Below, piece after piece: positions 40,701-52,700 of a DNA stretch of 64,000 bases. Position 1 is the stretch's first letter. Each line of letters opens with the position of its first letter. The notes beneath the pieces are model-generated. The model did no database searches and was not told the origin of the DNA. It saw only the letters and a list, made by a program, of their open reading frames with translations. A program made the translations under genes and the position numbers. Origin of the DNA: Mycteria americana (taxonomy: Eukaryota; Chordata; Aves; Ciconiiformes; Ciconiidae); the NCBI RefSeq assembly GCF_035582795.1, contig NC_134371.1:51129001-51193000 (forward strand), given 5' to 3'.

Positions 40701-43700
40701 GACAATTTAATAATTTTAACAGCTACAGCAGAGATGCCTTAATCTCTTTTCTGAGACTCCAAAGCCCTTTTATGTATGTGAAAAAGGTCTGGTGTTTGGA
40801 AAGTTTTAAGATTCAACTCTGAGGGTCTTTAATGGTTGCAGCTAGAGGCATACTGATACCAGCCATCCATACAGAATCACAGAATCACAGAATCATATAG
40901 GTTGGAAAAGACCTTTAAGATCATCGAGTCCAACCATAAACCTAACACTGCCAAAAACCACCACTACACCATGTCTCTAAGTACCTCATCCAAACGTCCT
41001 TTAAATACCTCCAGGGATGGCGACTCAACCACTTCCCTGGGCAGTCTGTTCCAATGCTTGATAACCCTCTCGGTGAAGAAAAATTTCCTAATATCCAGTC
41101 TAAACCTCCCCTGGCGCAACTTGAGGCCATTTCCTCTTGTCCTGTCACTTGTTACCTGGGAGAAGAGACCGACCCCCACCTCTCTACAACCTCCTTTCAG
41201 GTAGTTGTAGAGAGCAATAAGGTCTCCCCTCAGCCTCCTTTTCTCCAGGCTAAACAGTCCCAGCTCCCTCAGCCGCTCCTCATAAGACTTCTGCTCCAGA
41301 CCCTTCACCAGCTTCGTTGCCCTTCTCTGTACACGCTCCAGTACCTCAATATCCCTCTTGTAGTGGGGGGCCCAAAACTGAACACAGTATTCGAGGTGCG
41401 GCCTCACCAGTGCCGAGTACAGGGGCACAATCACTTCCCTAGTCCTGCTGGCCACGCTATTTTTGATACAAGTCAGGATGCCATTGGCCTTCTTGGCCGC
41501 CTGGGCACACTGCTGGCTCATATTCAGGCGGCTGTCAACAAACACCCCCAGGTCCTTCTCTGCCAGGCAGCTTTCCAGCCACTCTTCCCCAAGCCTGTAG
41601 CGTTGCATGGGGTTGCTGTGACCCAAGTGCAGGACCCAACACTTTGCCTTGTTAAACCTCATACAATTGACCTCGGCCCATCGATCCAGCCTGTCCAGAT
41701 CCCTCTGCAGAGCCTGCCTACCCTCCAGCAGATCAACACTCCCACACAACTTGGTGTCGTCTGCAAACTTACTGAGAGTACACTCGATCCCTTCGTCCAG
41801 ATCATTGATAAAGATGTTAAACAGAACTGGCCCCAACACCGAGCCCTGGGGAACACCGCTTGTGACCGGCCGCCAACCGGAGTAAACTCCATTCACCACC
41901 ACTCTTTGGGCCCGGCCGTCCAGCCAGTTCTTTACCCAGCGAAGAGTACACCCGTCCAAGCCATGAGCAGCCAGTTTCTCCAGGAGAATGCTGTGGGAAA
42001 CCGTGTCGAAGGCTTTACTGAAGTCTAGATAGACAACATCCACAGCCTTTCCCTCATCCACTAGGCGGGTCACCTTGTCATAGAAGGAGATCAGGTTGGT
42101 CAAGCAGGACCTGCCTTTCCTGAACCCATGCTGGCTGGGCTTGATCCCTTGGTTATTCTCTACATGCCATGTGATAGCACTCAGGATGATCTGCTCCATC
42201 AGCTTCCCCGGCACCGAGGTCAGGCTGACAGGCCTGTAGTTCCCCGGGTCCTCCTTCCGGCCCTTCTTGAAGATGGGTGTCACATTAGCTAACCTCCAGT
42301 CAGCAGGGACTTCCCCAGTTAGCCAGGACTGCTGGTAAATGATGGAAAGGGGCTTGGTGAGCACATCTGCCAGCTCCTTCAACACTCTCGGGTGGATCTC
42401 ATCAGGCCCCATAGACTTATGAGTGTCTAAGTGGTGCAGCAGGTCACTCACCATTTCCCCCTGGATTATGGGGGCTCCAGTCTGGTCCCCATCCCTATCT
42501 TCCAACTCCAGGGGCTGGGTACCCATAGAACATTCGGCCCTGCTAATAAAGACTGAGGCAAAGAAGGCATTAAGTACCTCAGCCTTTTCCTCATCCTTGG
42601 TCACTGTGTTCCCTCCCCCATCTACTAGGGGCTGGAGATTCTCCTTACCTCTCCTTTTGCTGCTAATGTATTTGAAGAAGTGTTTTTTGTTGTCTTTTAT
42701 AGCAGCAGCCAGACCGAGCTCTAACTCAGCTTTGGCCCTTCTAGTTTTCTCCCTGCACAGCCTCGCTACACCTTTGTAGTCCTCCTGGGTTGCCCGCCCC
42801 TTCTTCCAGAGGTCATAGACTCTCCTCTTTTTCCTCAGTTCGAGCCAGAGCTCTCTAGTCAGCCAGGCCGGTCTTCTTCCCCGCCGGCTCGTCTTTCGGC
42901 ACCTGGGGACAGCCCGCTCTTGTGCCTTTAGGACTTCCTCCTTAAAGAATGTCCAGCCTTCCTGGACCCCTTTGCCCATAAGAGCTGCCTCCCAGGGGAC
43001 TCTCTCGACCAGTCTCCTAAACAGGCTGAAGTCCGCCCTCCGGAAGTCTAAGGTGGCAGTTTTGCCGACCCCCCTCGCCGCTTCTCCACGTATCAAAAAC
43101 TCTATCATTTCATGATCGCTCTGCCCAAGACAGCCTCCAACCATCACATCGCTCGCAAGTCCATCTCTGTTGGTGAACAAGAGGTCCAGCGGGGCACCTT
43201 CCCTCGTTGGCTCACTCACCAGCTGCGTCAGGAAGTTATCTGCCACACGCTCCAGGAACCTCCTGGACTGTTTCCTCTCTGCTGTATTGTATTTCCAGCA
43301 GACATCCGGCAGGTTGAAGTCCCCCACAAGAAGACATGGACTAGAAACTCTTTTAGCAAGCAAGACCTCTGCTTAAACTATTAAGAGGTTGGAAAACACC
43401 ACTTCCTTCTCTGTAGATTTGTTTACCAGTAACAGTATGCTTAATGTACAGGACAAATATTTGCACTCCTCCCAATCAAGTTCAAGTTTTTCAGTTTAGA
43501 CTTGAGCAGTTGGTACATACAGCTATTTAAATATTTCATATTTTATGTCCACCATAATCTACTTTTAGGCAACTTACAAGAATCTAAATAGTTCAGATTA
43601 TTTCCAGATAACTGAGGGAAAGGAGGATGATAAATAAAGGGCTTCCTGTGGAATTTTTTTTTTTAAGCACATATTCTCATTTTAAGCTCCATGTGTTATA

Positions 43701-46700
43701 CCAACATTTAGATCCAAAAGCCACAGAAATTTTCAGTGTAATAGCACAACTGCATTGACTTCTGCCAACTACTGAAGAGTGGCAACATGCTGTCATGCCA
43801 GCTTGGAATGCTGTCAACTACAAGCTCCAACACTTGTAGGAAGGCACAGGTTTCTTCTACAGAAAACCTTAGTAGTGAGATTCTGCCATCTACCTGAGCA
43901 GGCTGTGCAAACTGACATCTGCGACTGTACTGCAGACGACTGTCTCAGAAATAAATACGTTCTTCAGGGCAATAACGGGTTTAAGTTATGACTAAGGCCA
44001 CCTAGAAAAAGCCAGAATGTCCTTGCACAGTGTGTTTGTTTCTTAAAATGATGATGAATGAGCACCAACTTCAGCTTGGTATTTACCAAAGTAAAGGATA
44101 CTTACGCTTTTCTCAGTTTTTCAAGGACGATTCGCTTTCTAATCTGCATTTGTGCATTTGAATCAACAAGTGGGAAAGTGAGATCTTCCTGTTGATCATC
44201 CTGTGTTAGACAAAAAACTTTAACAGCTATAACCTAGGATTTAATTAAAGTCAATGCATCAAAATAGTCACAGCTTATCAATAAATGTTTAAACATAAGA
44301 AAATTCTTATCTCTGAATAGAAAAAAAACAACCAACCAGTAATTTCTTAATGGACAGAAGTTTGTTTAAACTGACCCAACATACAGTGTGCAGCTAACCT
44401 ACTTTTCCCCTTCCCTTTGCTATATACTTTAATTCAACTAATGGTAAATTCCTTCAAAACTTAAGTCAGAGTAAACTTTTTCCAAGAAGCTATGTTTTAC
44501 AAGAGGCAGCATTATGAAAATTATACCCTCTGATGCTAATATCACACTTGATCTTAAAAGCAAAAGCAATTTCACATGCCAGTACAAACTGTACAACCTA
44601 CCTAGCCTAGTCAGCATACTGTTTTTACAGTAGTGACAAGAAGACCCAGCTGCTGTTAAGCTGCTTTGTCTGACCTGCGAGGGGTAAAACCTCAGACCCC
44701 TCTATTTCTTGCGGTCTGCAAATCCTCCTGAGGTCTTTTTCCAAATTGTCTAGATTGCAGCAACATATCCAAACAAACCAGCAGGTTCCAACTCAGAGAA
44801 TTTTAACAATAAGTAATGCCAGAGATCTAGTCTTAGTCAAGAGAAGAAAGAAATCCAATCTCAAGTATACCCTGTCATGAATAAAAGGCAAAAAATCATT
44901 AAATAAAAATTTTATTTAATGAATCAAAGGGGGAGGGGAAAAAAACCCAAACCCAAACATGTTTCCTCCTCACCCAAAGTCTACTCTGTCTTACAACAGA
45001 TAGTTCCATCTAAGTAAACCTTCCTTACCTTCATGCTTCAGAAACGGAAAGACAGCTATCAGAATTGAATGTGTCCCAAACAGTCATACAAACTCATTCT
45101 TACCAACCTAAAATACGATTCCTCAACCTTATGGGATTGTTGTGAATCTATCCAACCTTCCTTTCACTATTTTAGATTAATAGCTTATGATGACAGAAAC
45201 AAAGAACTTGTAATAATTCTTTGAAAGCAGGCTTTATACAGCCTCGACACTATTCCACTGGACACTTACTTTGTCTTTGCTTGGATGTTCCTCTGCTTGT
45301 GTATGTGTCACTGCCTCTTCAGCCAAGATGCACTTTCCTTTATAGAACTCTTTTACTCGGAGTTCTAAGAACTCTGTTTCTTCTTTTAACTTTTCATAAC
45401 TAGGCACAGGCTTAACTATTCCACCTGGGCTTCTGAAAGGTAAAGAATAGTTCAAACTGTTTTCAGACTCCCCTATAGCAACAGTGTTAGGATCATCAGC
45501 TGCATCTAAGTCATCCTCATCAAGTTCTTCATTCTCCTGGTTGGCAGATGATATGCATTCTGATGAGCATAAAGAAGTGTAGTTTGGGCCATAGAGAAAT
45601 TTTAAAGTTTCCTCAGTTCTCCATTCCGTAAGTGTTTGCTTAAGCACTTCCAATAAACTGCCTTTGGAATTAACTGGATCCCTCAGTTCAGTTTTATGTT
45701 CTTTTGAGTTAGCTAGGGTTCTTTTAAGATGTTCTGCCCCTCTTTTGCTCACACCTAGAAAAACTATCTGTGAACTACTACAGGTGTTTTCATAGTTTTC
45801 TGAAGCCCTTGATTTTCCTAGAGTAGTATTTTTTGAAGGCGTTGCAGTTATTTTATTATGAACAGAGCAAGCATACATTTCTTCCTGAGCATCTAATTTA
45901 CAATCAGATAGTCGTTCAGTGGCTTCTACCACATCTGAGTCTTCAGTTTTAGGGCTGGAATAGACTTTCTGAGCATGCTTCTTTTTGAGGATGCTGTTTC
46001 TGTGCAATTGCTGGGCAAAATTGGCTGAACTTAACTGACTTCCTGGTAGAACAGAAGAAACAAATTCTTGTTCAGTATCACTACTGCTGTCACTGGCTGT
46101 GTCGTGAGAACCAGATTCACATGGATTTGAAGATATCCTAGGATTTTCAATGTCAGAAGCCTTAATTACTTCATCACATAGTTTCACCTCTTCTCCAGAC
46201 TGTCCACTGTAACAGAAAACACAAGCTATCAATGAAATAAGAAATGGGTGTTACTCGTAATAGCTTTTCATTCTTGTAGAAGAAAGATAAATAAAGCATT
46301 TTTCCCTTATAATAGAAGTATATTTTGCTTTAAGAATCATGGCTGCTCTTCTAAAAGTCGTCTTGAACTCAAAGAGTTGTAATGTTCTGCAATCAAGATG
46401 ACAAGTACAGACACTATTTAGAGAAGTGAATTCTCAGTTGCTTATTGGCAGTTAGAAAAGAATAGTAAACAAGGTATTATTAAAGACAACAGAATAATGT
46501 CAGACTTAGCATGATGAATAGTGCAATTTTAAAATGAAGTTAGGCATCTTAACAAATATATGAATATAATACCCTAAAATCAGTGGGACAGCAGAGCTGT
46601 TTTTAGCACATATAAGTTTGCCACCTAATGGCCATGTGTTGCAAAAGAAAACAAACAAGAAGTCACAATACACAGCAAGGTACAGACAGATGACAGAATA

Positions 46701-49700
46701 GCATGATTTCATTTCAGCTGATACAGATGTTTTAGATTAAGAACTACAGAAGCTTTCATCACGTCTAATTGGTACCGTTTTCTTTATAAAGAATAGATGG
46801 TATAAAATATGCAAAGTACAAACAGTGTATTTGTTTCAGATTTCAACAGGCTCAATTAAGACACACAGGCCAAGAGCAGCTGTACACTAAATCATACAGA
46901 TCAAATATGCTCTTTTAGAATCACAAAGGAAAAAAGTAAACAAGACAAATAATCCTTTCTGTAGGTTCTAATAAGGTCTTTTCTATAACACAGGAAATCA
47001 AAGATTCCCCTTTCACCTGATATGATGCTAATATTTCTAACTAGAAGTGCATATAACAAAAAAAAATTGTCGTTCAGTGTACCTCTGTCCCTCCTTCAGC
47101 AGCTCTATATCTGGTGGTCTGCAAAAAGAAGACAGAGAATGAAGACTTTCCTGCTAAATCAATGCTCTTGAAATACACATTAATACATAAAATACATAGT
47201 TGAGGTCGGAAGGGATGTCTGAGGATCTTCTAGTCCAACACCCTCTGTTCAAAGCAGGGTTAGTGAGAGCAGGTTTATACATACGTGTTCACAGAGCCTG
47301 ACTCACACGCCTGCAGCACAATGCTGTTATGCTGAACAACATTCAACAGAATCAGTAAGTCACACAAATGTTAGTCAGAAAGGACCTCTGGAGGTCTCTA
47401 GTCTGACCTCCTGCTTGTAATGCAATTGTTGTCAGCACTAGTTTAGGTCAGCCACAAATTCATGAAGTTTAAATCTTGAAAATGTCTAAAGATGGAGATT
47501 TCAAAACATTGCTGACCCTGTTTCATTCCATCATAACCTTAGTGAAATTTTTTTTCCCCAGTGTCCAACCTGAACCATCCATGTGGTAATTTGTGGCCAT
47601 TGCCCCTTGTTAAGTTTTCTGCCATCAACCAAGAATAGTTTGGCTCTGTAATCTTTGTAACTTTTTTTCAAGTAGTTGTAGACTGCTTTCAGACCACCCC
47701 TTGGTCTCCTCTTCAACAAAGTAAACATGCCAAGATCCTCACAGGTGACAAAGTTCTGATAGTAAAAACAATCCTGGGCCATTTATACGAAAATGCTCCA
47801 AATTAATGCAAAAAAAATATGAATATTCAGGATATCTTTACTTATTTAAAATTTTACTTTGTTAAAAATTAGGCTGTCAAGTTATACTGCTTTAAGAAAA
47901 TGGAATTCAAAGGTTTCCAGAAACTAACAAAGGTTTCCATAACTAAACAAATTCTGACAGGTTTCTTTTCAAAGCTCTACTTGCAGTTAATCTGCTTCAA
48001 TTCACTTATGAGGCAGCATCACAATGCTATTCATTTTATCCAACACTAAATGTTGAAATCCTCACCCACCTGTCCTATGAATGAAAAAAAACCTTTTAAG
48101 CATGCACTAAATGCAAGTCAATGCACTAACACCTCTCTGACAGTATACAAAAAACCCCACAGGTTTAACAAGATGAAAGCTGCACCACCCATATGAATGA
48201 ATTGAGTTTGGAAACTAAAGGTGATAACATACAATGATTTGAATTATTAACTACATATAACTCTTCTTCAGAGTTTTAAGTGGAGGTTGTAGTCTCTTCT
48301 GTCAAAAGAATTTCAGATATCCTAATGTGTAAATGTTTATCAGTGTGTGCACGTGTATATGGTTGTGCAAACAGACATATCTAGCCATGAACTATCTGGG
48401 GGTTTGTTTGTTTGTTTTTTGAAAATACCGCCTCCCCACCACCACACAGCATAAATAATTAACTATGTCAGGCATATCAGAACTATACACTTTTGAGGTT
48501 AAGAATAAAGGGAGATTTTAGAAATACTTTCTTTAAAGACAGCAAAACTGGTAAGCTTACTTAAACATTTAATGAAGAGACTAGTTTTACCTACTAGAAT
48601 CCCTCAGATCAAATCAGGCTGTTCTAAACCTCTTCTCTCATTGATCAGATATTTTATATGACTGATCTGAACTGTGTAACCAAGCTCACACATATAATTT
48701 CAGCTACTTTCTTTTGTGGAAAACCAAGAGACTATGAAAAGTAGTGTCTTGGAGAATGAAAGCTGAACAAATTCAGCTGAACATTCTCTACGCAAGTATT
48801 TATTGTTAAACAGTGACACCCATTGGCTCAATTCATTATTTGCAAGCCTATGTTTCCTAAGCTAGGAACATGGACTACATCACGCTGTTCCAAAATGTGT
48901 ATTGCAGTAACAGCTGGAAATGGGCAATCTGAAATTAGAGTTTTAGCCAGGATAAAGAACCTCTTCATATTATAGTCTGCTTTCAGGTGCAAGCATTCAC
49001 AGTCTAACCTTAAGACCAATGCCAAGGGCTGTGCTAAAATTAGAAAATCTCTTTTAATAGGATAAGATTAATTCAGCCTGTACATTATATGGTTTGTAAA
49101 AATCCAATCCTACTAAATAGATTTTAAAGTTAATAGTTGACTATTATTTATGACTAGTCTGCCCTGTAAACTAACATGGTCAGGTCTACTGAGAAGTCAT
49201 GAGTAGTACTGAGTCATGTCAATTATTGTGATCAATATGGTAACAACACTTTTAAAATGAACACCATGCTAAGCTAACATGTTAACATCAGTTACCTCTG
49301 CTTCAGCCTAATCATTTTGATGCATTGCAGCTAATTAATTAGCATTGCAGAGAAAATAATATTCTCAAAAGAAGCAACGGATGTATAAGGTTATACTTAC
49401 TTTTCTTCTTCTCGCATCCATACTGGACTTTTGGAAATTTGAGCTTCAAAATATTTAGATGCTCTATAGCAAAAGTTGCTGCAAAAGCACTGGAAATGAG
49501 AGAGAAAGCAAGAAAATATGACTAAAGACAACTTTAATACTCATAGAAAGCTACAAAAGTCATCGTTTTTTATGCCTGTAAAATTTAAGTGCCAATTCAC
49601 ATTTCTTTTTAAGCCTATAACCAGGTTTTTAATTCACCTGAGAAACCAAACTCTTCAAATAGCTGTATCTCACTCCCCACAAGCCACTTGAAGCTTCTTC

Positions 49701-52700
49701 TTTCTTTTATTACATATTGAGAACCAAACCAGTGTTGGATTCTACATAACAATAATTTAAAAAAAACCCCAAAACTGTTAAAAGAGCAATCCCTAACCCA
49801 ACAAGATGGTCATAAAGACATGCAATAAAATTCAGGTGTTTAATAATGAAAATTTTGGTTGGCAACAGAACTTGGATATTTTGCAATACTCAGAACAACA
49901 CCTAAAATTTTGCAGTATTTTTAAAAAATTAACTTGCACACTTGCACCAGGGAACAAGACAAAACATCTCACTTCTTCTCTGAGTCTCGCTTAGTAGCTT
50001 GAGAAAGCAATTCCCAGAATTTTGTGTATCCCAGAGTTGTAACCAGAGGAAAGGAATGTATACTAGTGACACTGAAGAAATTTGTTCTGGAACTAGAAAC
50101 ATGTATCCTACAATTTAGCGTATGCAAGCACCTGTAGGTGATTGCATATCCTGTGAGCAGGCAAAGACGACTTTTACTCAACCACACGCATGAATATGCT
50201 TAAAGAAAGAAACAGACTTTGTGAAGAGATAGGTTTTATGTTGAAAAGTCCTCAAAAAAGAACCCTAAAGGTGGTCACACTAAGGAATGCATAAGACGTA
50301 ACTTGTATTACACTACTGCAAACTTCAGTGAATGAAAAGGATGTGCACTTTGACACTACTAAAGCTCATTGACTATACTGGAGCAAAATAGAGAACACTT
50401 CTTCACAAATGTCTTTAACAGATCAGCTGTACCACATCCAAACTGCTACCCAAGTAAAACTTTCCATGTTATGTTTAAATTTAGAAAAGAAAATAAGTGG
50501 GTTTTTGTGTCTCCAAAGAGAGCATCTAGAAACTGAAACGCACAAAAACCTTCATATTCTAACAGTTCACAAAAATGATTTTCATAAGAACCAAACATAT
50601 CGGCTCTGAATCAAGCCACTATACGAATGCTGCTACAAAATGCATTCCTGATGTTGAGACAATATTAAATACATTTTTAAATAAGACTTTTTACCATACC
50701 TTTCTTTCAGTGATATCATAAACTCTGTTAGTTTTTGTTGAAATTCTGTACTTCTGTTTTGGCACCTAAAACAATATGCTTTCATCAGTAAGACTGTTAC
50801 TTCCATCATGACTTTACAGAAAACTTCATTCTTAATTCACATATTTTAATACGTGTAATACGTTCCATTTTAACTAAATTGCATATTACAACCACCTTTT
50901 CTCTCAATTCTTTTGATACTGTACCTTCTCAGATGTAAGAACAGCAATTTATCTTTAATCATTTACATCTCACTATCAGTAAAAGACAACTTCAGATCTA
51001 CCAGAAAGCCAGTACTGAACATAAAACAACGGAGCTGCCATGGTAGAAACTTTACTCATCTATAAGTGTTGGGCAATTACAGACCGGTCCTTCTTTAATC
51101 CATATCTGTTTACATGCGCGTGAGATTGTACTGTCAGAGACCCCCACCACTACTCAGACAAACCCAGAGAAGAACTTACCTAAAATATAATACAGTTTCC
51201 AAGTGAATTTCTGTGGGGACATATGAAGTCCAAAACAATAAAATTTTTTGTACTTGAGTAGATTTTTTTCAGATAATCAGGTGCACCACAACTGGTATTA
51301 CATCACAGGTTATCTAACTGAACCCTGAGTTCTGCTTAACCTCTGACATACCACACTTAAATAAATGTGACTATGATTTTGACACAGGTAACATACATTT
51401 TTAGAGCAGATGTATATGCATTCACATAGTGATATACCTGCATTGTATTATTTTTTCATGTTAATCCTTCTCGCAGAGATAAGTGGTTACACTGAAGAAG
51501 GAACAAGATTAGAAAGTTTCTGCATGCACAAAGGCAGGTCATGAAGCCATACCTCATTCATCTTTATTACTGTCAAAGTAGATGCTAACCGATTCTGTCA
51601 TACAGTAACGGTTGTCAACTGATCAAATTTTACCTTTTACTTGAGAAGGATTATACTGAAATGGAATGATATGATTCCTGGCCCATTACTTGACACTATT
51701 TTAATCTATGTTTAATATGTTAAGTTTAAAATTAAAGAGAAAATGCAAGAGAATAAAAATCATGAAGAGATTCTTATGATAACAGCATTAATAAAAAGCA
51801 ACTTACATTTTCCAGTTTATTTTGACATAGAGGATAACCACATAATTTGATGATAGACCGCTCATCAACAATGTCTTTATAGTGAGATGGAGTAATAAAT
51901 TTTCCCTAAAATGACAAGAAAATAGTTCAACAACAGATACTGGGGAATCTGTCAATTTTTGTACTGAAAACATCTCATAAACAAATAATATTTTTAGTTT
52001 TATAACAGTTATCTAGTAAGTTTAATGAACAACATTTAGAACCTACACAGTAAAAATGATAAAAGGGTAAATAGAGAAAGCAGACAGACAGGGCTATTTC
52101 TTTTTACATATATAAAAGCCTCATAATTTTGCCTCTATTTGCACCTATTTTCATAATTTTCCTCTCTTTACATGTTCTGTACGCCTATTTACAGCCTTAA
52201 CAGGAGTAATCATCATACTGTTCCAGCAAAACTGTGCTGCCAGATAAACTGTGGGGCATTAGAGACTTTGTCTACATTCACAGATTATGTGATTTGGACC
52301 TAAATTTTTATACTTCACCTATCAGTCCAGACCAGAGAGGCATAAACAAAGGCTGTGGTAATAAAGTGAGGATTCATAAATGTATACACTCCTGCAAAAG
52401 TAGGCCATGTTTTCACTGCAGAACCCTTGGCAGTAAGGCAATCATCATCAGAGCTGACAAGAGAGGGAATAAATGATTTGCCTACTTTAAACTGCAGCAA
52501 CTTGTTCCAAGAACTTTAAAAAAAAAAAAAAAGTTGAACACTAACATACAAAATAGTATAAAAACTTGCAACACTTACCGAATTCAGAAGGAACTCTTCA
52601 GTAATGTTCTCTTCCAGGAGCTGTTCAACAATATACAATGCTTTTTTCTCAAATTCAATCTTCTTTCTCATAGCAGCCTCCAGAGCTGCTTTCCTGTAAC

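Larger units (their letters stand above)
39169..44105 (-). other. RPAP2: RPAP2 intron 9, host of the CR1 insertion
   Basis: About 5 kb, half of it the CR1 at 40872-43378. The flanks are ordinary AT-rich sequence. A hairpin with 11-bp arms lies at 40520-40545, and a small cysteine-rich open stretch lies at 40239-40454 on the minus strand. Both splice junctions of the intron are intact. Confidence 0.8.
47119..49400 (-). other. RPAP2: RPAP2 intron 6
   Basis: About 2.3 kb; contains the two old CR1 fragments described separately. The remainder (47.8-49.4 kb) is AT-rich with no exon or repeat that I recognise. Confidence 0.75.
49490..52578 (-). other. RPAP2: RPAP2 introns 3-5
   Basis: Three introns (49490-50699, 50766-51806, 51906-52578) separate the RTR1-domain exons. 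All have GT-AG ends. No transposon or RNA gene is recognised in them. Confidence 0.7.

Noticed and set aside
41054..42028. 324-codon open frame on the plus strand
   Set aside because: It is antisense to the CR1 reverse transcriptase, has no protein resemblance, and is explained by the GC-rich coding sequence opposite.
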